Source: Aradus depressus (lineage: Eukaryota; Arthropoda; Insecta; Hemiptera; Aradidae). Taken from it: 64,000 nucleotides of DNA. The DNA lies in contig OY759225.1 of assembly GCA_963662175.1 (NCBI GenBank), forward strand, positions 4,289,107 to 4,353,106, read 5' to 3'. A program made the position numbers and the translations under genes. Under the pieces are notes generated by a model. That model had not been told where the DNA came from. It saw only the letters and a list, made by a program, of their open reading frames with translations, and ran no database searches. The number at the start of each line of letters is the position of its first letter. Within the stretch, counting starts at the first letter, position 1. Shown here one piece after another: positions 44,159-53,728 of this stretch.

Positions 44159-44740
44159 GGTATAATTTCGAGAGGTCATCTACTAAAGAGAATGGCGCTC
44201 ACTGCAGACGATTTGACTGACATGTCAAAAGAAAAAAGAAAAAAAAATGTTTTAAAATCAATGATTCAAGTCTATTTTGCTCTTATTAGTGAATGAAGAG
44301 ATGTGATGATAGACGTGAAATTAATTTTTCTGTGATTTTAAATATTAATTTAAAATTAACTGCAACTATAGTTTTGAATGTCTTATTTTGCGTCACACGC
44401 AGCAGTTATAACTTATTTATTTATTTTCTCATGTATTATAAATTTAAAATAAATAATTTCATGAAAATGTACTTATTTTATTTGAACCTGATTTCATTTC
44501 TTAAATTATATATGGATCATTCGCCGAAAACAGGAAAATTCGGAGCTTCTTATTCTGTTGATTTTTTCCGGCATTTCTTCCAGAGGTGTCTTCTTTTTTC
44601 TTTTTTGACAATATTTCGCGACACTTTCATGTCCCTTCTTCTGGTCACTATGAACTTTCGTTCACAGAAAGATAGAAATTTTTTTTTTCTTTTTTGGGAG
44701 GGTGGGAAAAAGGAAATTCCGGTGAAAATATAACATGTTA
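44159..44740. other. Unassigned sequence
   Basis: One AT-rich + frame (44293-44733) is open but shows no domain or codon character; I do not call it. Confidence 0.4.
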
Positions 44741-44754
44741 GTAGAGTATAAAAG

Positions 44755-45295
44755 CCGGTTCTGGCGCCACCTCCTCCTCCCAGATCCACCACCTCCACCT
44801 CACTCCACAGACACATCTTTCCACCTCCACCTCCTCCTCCGAAACTCTGCTCCACACTTCATCTGCTCCACCTCCTCCTCCTCACCCACCATCGTACATC
44901 CCCATCTCGATAAGTTTCCACTCTCCCTCTAAACCCCAATAAGTTTCCACTCTCCCCTTTGAATCACCTACCATCGTACTTCCCCAACTCAATACGTTTC
45001 CACTCTCCCTCTAAACCCCAATAAGTTTCCACTCTCCCCTTTGAATCACCCAACATCGTACATCCCCACCTCAATAAGTTTCCACTTTCCCTCTAAACCC
45101 CAATAAGTTTCCACTCTCCCCTTTGAATCACCCAACATCGTACATCCCCACCTCAATAAGTTTCCACTCTCCCTCTTTGAATCACCCAACATCGTACATC
45201 CCCATCCCGATAAGCTTCCGCTCTCCCCTTTGAATCACCCAACATCGTAAATCCCCACCTCAATACGTTTCCGCTCTCCCTCTAAACCCTACTTT
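44755..45295. repeat. 82-bp satellite-like array after a CCTCCTC tract
   Basis: A pyrimidine-rich CACCTCCTCC tract is followed by units containing ATAAGTTTCCACTCTCCC and CATCGTACATCCCCA. ATAAG/ATACG landmarks fall at 44910, 44992, 45074 and 45156, exactly 82 bp apart; later units are truncated. Confidence 0.9.
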
Positions 45296-45299
45296 AAAT

Positions 45300-46006
45300 T
45301 TTTTTTAATTAGCCCACTAGCGCTCCCAAGCGTCTAGAAATCAAATTATTATTGATATTAAATCAACTTAAGAAAAAAAAAAAAAAACCATACCCGACGG
45401 GATTTTCGAATTTGTAGCCTACCTTATCACGTCCTATCATCATCATCATCATCATTGTATTCAGTATTATTTTAAACTGGAGTATAATGATGGAAAAATC
45501 GCCTACCTACACTTTTGAGCATGCCGTCCTTCGGTGCCTTGAATAGTATTGCATTTGAAAATTTAATTCAAAGCTCGTCATATTGAGTATGTTGTCCGAT
45601 TGGAGTAATATGTGCAAAAAAAATCATTTATCTTCAATTCCGAGCACGCTGTCCTTTGGTGTTATTCGTTAATTCTTGTTTTTTTTATATCTACTATGGT
45701 TTGGAAATGAGCTTCGTAGCTATAGGAATTGAGTCGTTGTCGACATACATATGTCGAGACCTGTGTTGCAGGCATACTTCACCAATTTTAAATTTTCAGA
45801 TATATATTAACAATTGTCATATATTTAATATAGATTTTTCCAACAATCGATTATTAATAATTTCACGAGTTCTCCGACTTGATGACATCCTTGACCTTGA
45901 AATGTTTTTTGCATGCATATACATGTTAAAACATGTCGAGACCTGTTGTTGCAGGCATACCCAGGGGCTCCAATCGGTCATACTGATTCCAGTTATTCTA
46001 ATAATT
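45300..46006. other. Left flank of the Polinton-like block
   Basis: Contains a short CAT microsatellite (about 45438) and two copies of a segment ATGTCGAGACCTG...TTGCAGGCATAC (about 45750 and 45932). No terminal repeat of the Polinton could be identified. Confidence 0.4.
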
Positions 46007-46204
46007 ATGTCTTGGGAGCATGGATATCTCATTCCTACACCGCCGCCATATGAATTTGGGGGTTCACATCCCCGACCGCCTACGCCACCTCGTAATATTA
46101 GGGGTTATCAATGGTTATTAACCATGGACGAATTTTTGTGGAAACCCGATGTTGTGTTCGAACGACCAAAACGAGTAGTTAAAAAATATACATTTAACAT
46201 CTGA
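46007..46204 (+). CDS. Small PPPY-containing protein (candidate)
   Basis: 65 residues from Met 46007. The frame is open further up (to 45656), but that part reads like repeat sequence. The protein is proline-rich at its start (IPTPPPYEF, then RPPTPP), with a tryptophan/lysine-rich end. PPPY is a late-domain-type motif. It lies 300 bp upstream of the polymerase promoter on the same strand and may be a Polinton accessory gene. I do not recognise a family. Confidence 0.4.
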   Translation: MSWEHGYLIPTPPPYEFGGSHPRPPTPPRNIRGYQWLLTMDEFLWKPDVVFERPKRVVKKYTFNI

Positions 46205-46499
46205 TCTTTTAGGAGTGAATTAAGCATTTTTCTGCTTCAACTTTACATGGCGAAAAAAAAATTACAACAGTGAATATCTACTTTTTCAGGAGGATTCCAT
46301 TACAACAGCTCTTTCCAGGGCTAAAAAATAATTTTTTCTATAAGAAAATCCGAACTCTCGGGCTAAGACAGGTTACATCATGAATATACATGTTGGGGTA
46401 GTTGGTGTCCTTTCTTGAACATGCACTTGCTTGGTGACGACACGTCAACTCTTGTAGTTCCCCCTCCCTCTTTTTATCGACTACTGCGCATGCGTCAAC

Positions 46500-46545
46500 T
46501 CGGTCTATATAAGGGGCCCACCCAACGAGTTAGCTCATACCTCAG
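46500..46545 (+). promoter_or_regulatory. Core promoter of the polymerase gene
   Basis: TATATAAG at 46506 is followed 31 bp later by a TCAT-type initiator (A at 46537), with a TCAGT slightly further on. The transcript would run through an AT-rich leader to the Met codon at 48520. Confidence 0.55.
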
Positions 46546-46775
46546 TGTTATTGAAAAGAACTTGTTTTCTCTACTTTTGCTACTTAAGTCTGTCTTACAT
46601 TCTATATATTTTTTCAATTATAAGTTATTTAACTTAATTAGTTTCGTTCTGTGTTTTTTCTTAATTACGTTTTTTATATAGATATATTAGTTTCGTTCAT
46701 TGTTTTTTCTATAATTAGTGTTATATAGTTACATTTTATTTCGTCCATTGTTTTTTCTATAATTCGTGTTATATA

Positions 46776-46978
46776 CTGTGACGACAAAAAGTATTTGCAC
46801 ACCCTCTTTTGTAGGAAAAATTAAAAATTGAATAAGTATGTGTGGCTGTGATTATAATAATTTTATTTATTAGCAATTAGTGATTCATGTTATGTTGAAG
46901 AAATTGAGAAAACTTCGATGTATTAAATAAAAAACAGTAAAAAACAGAAAATGGTATCGACAAAAAGTATTTGCACAC
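46776..46978 (+). repeat. Tc1 left terminal inverted repeat
   Basis: Starts CTGTGACGAC; the second copy of the transposase-site-like motif lies at 46958-46978. Confidence 0.93.
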
Positions 46979-47108
46979 CTAAATGGCTTGTTGGTGTTTA
47001 TTTATTTATTTTTATTTTCTAAAAGGAATTAGTGTAAGTTTTATTGATAAAGATATGTTTAAAGGAATCAACTCATTCAGTATTAGTCAGTGCTGTGGTT
47101 TCGTTGAG

Positions 47109-48135
47109 ATGGGGAAAACAAAAGAAATATCTATGAATCTTCGGCATAGAGTTATCAAGTTGCGTAGGAAAAGTAAAAGCTATCGTCAGATTGCTTCCGC
47201 CCTTGATATGAATATGTCAACCGTGAAGTACATCATTAAGAAGTATGAAGACACTGGATCTATTGAAAACAGAAGAAGGAAAGGTCGACCAAGACTTTTA
47301 AATGAAAGACAACGTCGAGAAATTGTGAGACAGGTGAGAGCGGCCCCTTTCATAAGTGCTCAAGAAATTGCTAATAGAGTCGCTTCGACATCTCAGCAGC
47401 AGGTGAGTGTGTCTACCATAAAAAATGTATTGCATGAAGCCAATTACCATGGGCGAAGTAGAAGAAAAAAACCATTTATAAGTGAGAAGAATAGAAAAAG
47501 ACGACTTGATTTCTCAAAGGAATATATTGAGAAACCAGAGGAATTTTGGGAAAATGTTTTGTTTACAGATGAGAGTAAGTTTAATATGTTTGGCAGTGAC
47601 GGAAGAAGATTTGTTTGGCGAAGACCAAATGAAGAATTTCACCCTCAAAATGTTGTTCCATCTGTAAAGGGAGAAGGAGGTCACGTGATGGTTTGGGGCT
47701 GCGTTGCTGCTAAAGGGACCGGAAATCTGGCATTCATTGAAAATACTCTGAATGCCAGAGGTTATGTGGACATACTGCGGACCAACTTACGTGCGAGTAT
47801 CCAGAAGCTTGGTATAGAAAATTCATTCATCTTTCAAGAGGATAATGACCCTAAGCATACTGCCCGAATTACTGAAGAGTGGCTGCTCTATAATGCTCCA
47901 AGAAGGCTTCACACACCACCCCAGTCACCGGACCTCAACATAATAGAAAATCTGTGGCATCACTTAGAACTAAGAATTCGGAAACACCACATGACTGGCA
48001 GACAACACTTGAAGGAGGTATTACAGGAGGAATGGGGGGGAAAATAGATATTAGTCTTATTGATCTCTTGTGCACTCAATGTCTTCCAGACTTGGGGCAA
48101 TTTTAGCGGCCAAAGGTTGTATTACGAAATATTAG
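47109..48135 (+). pseudogene. Tc1 transposase, catalytic triad intact, C-terminus frameshifted
   Basis: Start at Met 47109 (MGKTKEIS). Two N-terminal helix-turn-helix domains (YRQIASALDMNMSTVKYI; the GRPR hook) are followed by the DD34E catalytic core. D is in FTDES, D in EDNDPKH and E in NIIENLW, with 34 residues between the last two. The frame stops at 48047 after a run of seven G. The normal Tc1 ending (SMSSRLGAILAAKG) is still readable in another frame down to the TAG at 48133, so at least two indels affect the last 30 residues. Activity is doubtful. Confidence 0.93.
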
Positions 48136-48170
48136 GTAGCATAAAATCTTATATTTTTATCATAAATGAA

Positions 48171-48373
48171 GTGTGCAAATACTTTTTGTCGATATAATTT
48201 TCTGTTTTTTATTTTTTTTTATTTAATACATCGAAGTTTTCTCAATTTCTTCAACATAACATGAATCACTAATTGCTAATAAATAAAATTATTATAATCA
48301 CAGCCGCACATACTTATTCAATTTTTAATTTTTCCTACAAAAGAGGGTGTGCAAATACTTTTTGTCGTCACAG
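48171..48373 (-). repeat. Tc1 right terminal inverted repeat
   Basis: Reverse complement of the left repeat with few differences, outer end CGTCACAG. Confidence 0.93.
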
Positions 48374-48519
48374 TAGTTACATTTTGTTACGTTCATTGTT
48401 TTTTCTCTAATTCGTTTTTTATAGTTATATTTTCAAATTAGTTTCGTTCATTGACTTTTCTTTATATAAATTTTGAATCATTTTGTTATTTTACTACTAT
48501 TCATTAAAATAAAATAAAC

Positions 48520-48577
48520 ATGTCCCACGTTTGTGGCAAATGCGATAAGCGATTTACTCGTTTCAATAATTGTCGAC
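48520..48577 (+). CDS. Polinton DNA polymerase, N-terminal piece left of gypsy
   Basis: Starts ATGTCCCACG and encodes the first half of a C2HC zinc finger (CGKCDKRFTRFNNC). It is cut by the gypsy LTR in the middle of the finger. The other half resumes at 55322 in a compatible frame. Confidence 0.8.
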
Positions 48578-48773
48578 AATTAAATCTCGCACTTCACTAA
48601 AGAACTTTTTAAAAACTTTATTTGACAATTAACACTTATTTAGATGGTACAAGAGATGTTACATGAAGGATGGCTAATGACAGACTGAATGGTGGGGGGA
48701 AAGGAGCGTATATATAAGCTAAGATATACTGCTGACTCCGCAGCTGCTGGGGCGCTAGGCTGGGGATGTAAGT
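48578..48773 (-). repeat. Gypsy 3' LTR
   Basis: 196 bp, same as 55124-55319. A TATATATAAG-like stretch inside is a possible TATA box. The env stop codon lies within it. Confidence 0.95.
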
Positions 48774-50353
48774 CCTCCCTTCTGAAGCTTCGAAGTCCCT
48801 TGAGAATTGGGCAGGACCCATGGGTCGTGGAACACTGGAGGTCGAGTAGAGTTGAGTTGGATGATCTCCGGTGTACTTGTAGTTGTTGCGGAACTTGAGG
48901 TAGGTAGGCATTTAGTTTTAATAAAATGGATACATAATATAACTAAATGGATTATAAATAAGTAAATAGTTAAACAATAAAATATCTTATAATAGGTGTC
49001 ATTATTAAAGAAGGTAATTATATCTAAAGCCTCAAGTTCAGTCAAGGATACATTGGGTAATAATAATTGTTCAAAACTTAAGTTATAGTTAGCAATGTGA
49101 TCAGGAGTATGTTCAAATGTTAAAGGAAGTAAGTCAATTATTTTCGTTACAGGCCTGTCGCATTCTGACAGATATTCATCCTGTGGGAGTTTAATAAGAG
49201 AGGTTCTAGGAAGAAATAAAGGAGTGGAATTAGGTTGAATATGTACCAGAGGCATCTTAAAGCTAACATAGAGATTAAGATCATAATTATATTTTATAAA
49301 AGGTTTCGATAATATGGTAGTTGATACACATGCGTCAGAAGAACCTGACAATAAGTTGGTTAAACATGGGTCGTGTATAACTCGTAAATGGTTACAATAA
49401 TAATTACTAATGCTAAATGTACAGTTTCCTAAGTATGTATTTACATTGTTTCTTAAAATTAAAGAGTGGTTTGTCACTGTCGTTATCAGTTTGTTGTCTT
49501 TTATAACTGGTACAGGAAGAAAGAAAAATGTGTTCATTACGTCTGTTTTTAGAGGAAGTGATATAAAGAGATGGAGAAGTCCGTTTGTCATCAAACATCT
49601 AAGCTTACTAAAGAGCCATAATGTTTCCATATTATGTGATATCAATGTTATGTTAAACCTATTAAAATTAATATTATTAAAGATAGAAGAATGGGTGATG
49701 CCCATTTTACAAAATTCGAGAGTAGTCTCCAATTCAGCAACTCTAATGTGTATGTAGTTAAGTGTGTTATATAGTTCGTTGAGGCTAAGTCTTAATTCAT
49801 TTTTGTCAATATTATTTGTCATTTGTTTTAAGTTTTCATTATTTTTGTTAAGAATTTTAATGTCTTTTTGTATTGTTTCTGTTAAGTCTTTATTTGATTG
49901 TGCTTGGTGTTCAATGTTATATTCTAAGTGATGTTCGTTTTTTTCCATTTCGTTTATGAGTTTGTCGTATTTTGCTTTGTCCGTCGCGTCCATGTTTCCC
50001 GTTAGCCAATTGATGGCGGATCCAAGTCCGTTAATTATTCCTCTTTTGCTTCTCGTCTTTTCATTAATATTAAATAATAATTGTAATTTATGTTTCGTAA
50101 TTGTCAATAGGTGGTCCGCGATGTTATAGGTTCCTAAGCGTTTAAAATGTAGTAATATTTTCTCAGTCTCTTGTAATTCTGTGTGTAGGTTAGTATAATT
50201 AATGTAATGAGTTATAGTGAAGTATTTGTCAAATATATAGGAGTCAGGTAATTTTATAGGTACGACACCGGGAGATTTGCTAACGTCCGTTATTTGGTAC
50301 TGTAAAGTCGGTGTCAGTAGGTAAAGTAACCAAATCCAAATCTGGGTCTTCAT
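48755..50353 (-). CDS. env: Gypsy Env glycoprotein (F-like)
   Basis: 532 residues. An N-terminal signal peptide (MKTQIWIWLLYLLTPTLQ) is followed near residue 100 by a furin-type site RSKR. A hydrophobic segment IINGLGSAINWLTG follows directly, placed like a fusion peptide. Coiled-coil-like repeats follow, several N-x-S/T sites are present, and a membrane anchor (LTIYLFIIHLVILC) lies about 50 residues before the end. The layout is that of insect errantivirus and baculovirus F-type envelope proteins. The start overlaps the end of pol by 74 bp in another frame, so expression would need a spliced or separate mRNA. The C-terminus reads into the LTR. Confidence 0.92.
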   Translation of the reverse strand: MKTQIWIWLLYLLTPTLQYQITDVSKSPGVVPIKLPDSYIFDKYFTITHYINYTNLHTELQETEKILLHFKRLGTYNIADHLLTITKHKLQLLFNINEKTRSKRGIINGLGSAINWLTGNMDATDKAKYDKLINEMEKNEHHLEYNIEHQAQSNKDLTETIQKDIKILNKNNENLKQMTNNIDKNELRLSLNELYNTLNYIHIRVAELETTLEFCKMGITHSSIFNNINFNRFNITLISHNMETLWLFSKLRCLMTNGLLHLFISLPLKTDVMNTFFFLPVPVIKDNKLITTVTNHSLILRNNVNTYLGNCTFSISNYYCNHLRVIHDPCLTNLLSGSSDACVSTTILSKPFIKYNYDLNLYVSFKMPLVHIQPNSTPLFLPRTSLIKLPQDEYLSECDRPVTKIIDLLPLTFEHTPDHIANYNLSFEQLLLPNVSLTELEALDIITFFNNDTYYKIFYCLTIYLFIIHLVILCIHFIKTKCLPTSSSATTTSTPEIIQLNSTRPPVFHDPWVLPNSQGTSKLQKGGLTSPA

Positions 50354-53300
50354 CTGAAACAGAATGATCGTCAGTCTTAGTTTTCTTCTTTTTGTGCTTA
50401 TAATCTTTTCTCTTTCTCTGTAAATTGTCTTTATGTACTTTTATTTCTCTATTTTTATCTTTAAGTTGGATTACAGGTTTATAAGGATTTTGAGATTTTA
50501 CACGTCTTTGTACTTTTGCATACGTTTCGTCAGGTATCGTTGGGTCTTCTCTAGATTTATTAAGTCTGTCTGTTCGAACTTCCTTTTCTTGATTAATTTG
50601 TTCTCTAATTAATGTTTGTACAGTTTTTAATTTTTCATGGTATTGTTCGATTAATTTTTCTTTTATCAGTCCTTCCGTTTCTTTAACTGTTTTATGGTTA
50701 GGTCCGAATGTAATTTCGTTGGGTGTTAATTTTAGATATTGATTTAGACAGTTATTATAAACAATTATTGCTATTTTTAATTTACTCTCTAAGTTATCTT
50801 TAGGGTGCAGTTTAGTGGTACTTCTAATAATTTCAATTAGGGTAGAATGAGTTCTGTTTAGTAGTCCTAAGGAGTTAGGATGATTTGGGGTAGTATAATA
50901 AGGTTCGATCCCTTGAGTGTTCAATAAATTTTCGACTAGAGAATTTTTGAATTCTCTCCCGTTATCCATTTTTATTCTTTCTGGGGCTGGGAATAATTCG
51001 AGATACTCTATTATAACTTGTGTTATCTGAGTGGCATTTAAATGATTTATTATTCTAGCAAATAGTCGTTTAGAGAACGTATCTACTAAGGTAATTATAT
51101 ATTTTTGGTCATAGTGTAGAGTGTCTATCATTAGTTCTTCAAACGGTTTGTCTGGTGTGGGAGTAATGCAGTATTTTGTTTTTATTGGATTCCTGTCATA
51201 TTTTGTCTGTCTGCAAGTATCGCACTTATTAACGTAAGTCATTATAATGTCTTTCATTCTGGGGAAATAGTATTGTCGTCTTAGTTTGTTGTATGTTTCA
51301 AGTCCTCCTCTGTGGAATGTCTTGCCCGTATGGTAGTTGTTTATAATGTCATTTTGGTCTTGTTCCGAAAGTACATCTATACATTTCTTTTTGTATCTTT
51401 TTATTTTTACCGTAGGGTAACTTTCTTGTATTATTTTTGAAATGGAGTTGAATGTTCCTTCAAATTCATTTCTAAGTGATTCTATACTTGGTTCGCAATG
51501 GATACCATAGACTGTATTGGGTTTTAATATTTCGGTCAATATTCCTTCTAGATCTTGTTGCCAAGGGTAAGCTGTTTCAATTAAATATTTATTTTTTCCA
51601 AAAGGCTTAGTATAATATATTTTTCTTTTTCCTCGTTGTAGGAATATTTGATTTTTTTCAACGTTAATTGGTTTGTCTTCGTCTACTATCCATACTTGTT
51701 GGTTAGATGTTTCTTGTGAGTGAACTGTAGCTAAGTCTGACTCATGTCCTTCCCTAGTATTGTTATCTGTCTGGTCAGTTATCATGTTCTCTAGGTCTGC
51801 TATCAGCGTGTCATATTCTGGATTCATGTTCACGGTTCTGATTATGCTGTCTAAGTCAAGTTCAGTATCAATGTTTTGTTGTTCCAGGGCGTTCAAAGAA
51901 TTTTGCTGTGGTGTTATTCTTGAAAGTGCATCTGCTACTACATTCGTTTTTCCTTCTATGTGTTGGATGTTAAATTCAAAGTCAGATAATTGAAATATCC
52001 ATTTCATTAGTCTATTATTGGCATTCTTCATCGTGAATATCCAAATAAGTGGTTTGTGGTCCGTTTGTAGTGTGAATTTCTTTCCGTATAAGTAAGGTTT
52101 AAAATGATTACATGCCCATACTACTGCGAGTAGTTCTTTTTCAATAGCAGAGTATCTTTGTTCTGTCTCTGAAAGTGCTCGAGATGCGAAGGCAATAGGG
52201 TGTTCCCTCCCTTCTGAAAGTTGGGAAAGCACTGCTCCAACGGCGATATTACTAGCGTCGGTAGTTAAAGTAAAAGGCAAATTCCAGTCGGGGAATTGTA
52301 AAATAGGAGAATTTGTAATGAGGTCTTTCAGCGTTCGGACAGCTGTAGTGTACTCTTCTGTTATTTGCGGAATTTTATTTTGTAATTGCCGTGTGAGGGG
52401 CTTACTAATGTGGGCATAATTTTGAATAAATTTTCGATAGTACCCTGTCAGTCCGAGAAATTGTCGTATTTCTTTTTCCGATTGAGGGACAGGAAAGTCA
52501 ATAATGGATTGAATTTTATCTGGATGAGGTTTTAAACCTTCGATTGATACTATATGTCCAAGGAATGGTATTTCTGTTTTCAAAAATTCAGTTTTGTCTA
52601 ATTGTATAGTTAAATTGTGGTCTTGTATTCTCTGAAAAACTTTTGTTAGAAGTTGGAGGTGTTCGTCTACTGTGTCAGAAAATATTATAATGTCGTCCAT
52701 GTAAACTAGAACATTTTTCAGATTGGATATAGCCATATTGATCATTCTTTGGAATGTAGGGGGTGCGTTACAAAGTCCGAAAGGCATACGTAAGAATTCG
52801 TAATGACCTTGTTCAGTGCTGAAGGCAGTTTTTTCTATTGACTCTTCCTCCATAGGAATTTGGTGAAATCCCGAAGTTAAATCTATGGTGGAGAAATACT
52901 TAGCTCCTTTAAGCTTATTTAAAAGATCTTCAATGTTGGGTAAGGGGAATTTATCCGGTATGGTTTCTTGATTTAATTTTCGATAATCTATAACCATTCG
53001 CGTTTTTCGTTTACCGCTAGCGTCCGTTTTTTTGGGGACGATCCAGATTGGAGAATTAAATGGGGAGATACTTTCGCGTATTATACCGTTTTTTAATAAT
53101 TTGTTTATCTCGTCTTCAACGTCTTCTTTAAATTGGTTGGGATATCGGTAATTACGAGCGTAAATGGGTCGGTCAGTTTTTAAGATAATTTTGTGTTTTA
53201 GGAGGCTAGTGGCAGGTAACGGTTCGTCTTCTCTTTTTATTATTCTGTTATATTTTTGGGTAATCGTTAATAGTTTGTTAGTTATTTTATCATCTAAATG

Positions 53301-53723
53301 TTGGTGCCTTATCATATTTTTTAATTCTTCATTATTAATATAAAACAAATTATTTTCTAATATCTTATTATTTTTTATTATTACATTTTTATTCAATAAG
53401 GAAATACTTTCATTTTCACAATCTATTTTACATTGTGTTTCTTTCATCGTCTCAAAACCGACTAATATGTCATATTTATTACTAAAAGGAAAAATAAAAA
53501 ACTTAACTAATAATTCGTCGTGGATCCCTAGATACGGAGCTAGGTTTATCACAATACTCTGTGAACCATTTTCGCGTCCTACGGGGGTCTTGACGACAAA
53601 TTCTTCCGAATTAATTTTAATTCCCTCGGGTAGAGAATTTGGGTGTATATAATTTTTTGATGATCCCGTGTCCAAAAGCCATGTCTTTCCCAATTTGTCC
53701 CTAAAGTGTGGAAGATCTTCCAA
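50280..53723 (-). CDS. pol: Gypsy Pol (protease, RT, RNase H, integrase)
   Basis: About 1150 residues, frame -1 relative to gag and open upstream into the gag end, so there is no need for the alternative start near 53723. Aspartic protease LLDTGSS is near the start, RT YMDDI near residue 340, RNase H TDAS and DHKPL near 490-560, an HHCC integrase zinc finger (CDTCRQTKY) near 850, and the catalytic D (MIDTLHYD) and MDNGREF after it. No stop or frameshift is seen within. The C-terminal tail is lysine-rich. Confidence 0.95.
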   Translation of the reverse strand: MEDLPHFRDKLGKTWLLDTGSSKNYIHPNSLPEGIKINSEEFVVKTPVGRENGSQSIVINLAPYLGIHDELLVKFFIFPFSNKYDILVGFETMKETQCKIDCENESISLLNKNVIIKNNKILENNLFYINNEELKNMIRHQHLDDKITNKLLTITQKYNRIIKREDEPLPATSLLKHKIILKTDRPIYARNYRYPNQFKEDVEDEINKLLKNGIIRESISPFNSPIWIVPKKTDASGKRKTRMVIDYRKLNQETIPDKFPLPNIEDLLNKLKGAKYFSTIDLTSGFHQIPMEEESIEKTAFSTEQGHYEFLRMPFGLCNAPPTFQRMINMAISNLKNVLVYMDDIIIFSDTVDEHLQLLTKVFQRIQDHNLTIQLDKTEFLKTEIPFLGHIVSIEGLKPHPDKIQSIIDFPVPQSEKEIRQFLGLTGYYRKFIQNYAHISKPLTRQLQNKIPQITEEYTTAVRTLKDLITNSPILQFPDWNLPFTLTTDASNIAVGAVLSQLSEGREHPIAFASRALSETEQRYSAIEKELLAVVWACNHFKPYLYGKKFTLQTDHKPLIWIFTMKNANNRLMKWIFQLSDFEFNIQHIEGKTNVVADALSRITPQQNSLNALEQQNIDTELDLDSIIRTVNMNPEYDTLIADLENMITDQTDNNTREGHESDLATVHSQETSNQQVWIVDEDKPINVEKNQIFLQRGKRKIYYTKPFGKNKYLIETAYPWQQDLEGILTEILKPNTVYGIHCEPSIESLRNEFEGTFNSISKIIQESYPTVKIKRYKKKCIDVLSEQDQNDIINNYHTGKTFHRGGLETYNKLRRQYYFPRMKDIIMTYVNKCDTCRQTKYDRNPIKTKYCITPTPDKPFEELMIDTLHYDQKYIITLVDTFSKRLFARIINHLNATQITQVIIEYLELFPAPERIKMDNGREFKNSLVENLLNTQGIEPYYTTPNHPNSLGLLNRTHSTLIEIIRSTTKLHPKDNLESKLKIAIIVYNNCLNQYLKLTPNEITFGPNHKTVKETEGLIKEKLIEQYHEKLKTVQTLIREQINQEKEVRTDRLNKSREDPTIPDETYAKVQRRVKSQNPYKPVIQLKDKNREIKVHKDNLQRKRKDYKHKKKKTKTDDHSVSDEDPDLDLVTLPTDTDFTVPNNGR

Positions 53724-53728
53724 TAAAC

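Larger units (their letters stand above)
46776..48373 (+). mobile_element. Tc1/mariner transposon with long IR/DR termini
   Basis: 1598 bp, inserted at TA (46774-46775 and 48374-48375). The inverted repeats are about 203 bp and each carries the motif CGACAAAAAGTATTTGCACA at the outer and the inner end. This is the inverted-repeat/direct-repeat layout known from Tc1-type elements such as Sleeping Beauty and Minos. It splits the leader of the Polinton polymerase gene. Confidence 0.96.

Noticed and set aside
44293..44733. Plus-strand 146-codon frame
   Set aside because: AT-driven hydrophobic translation without domain, promoter or repeat support.
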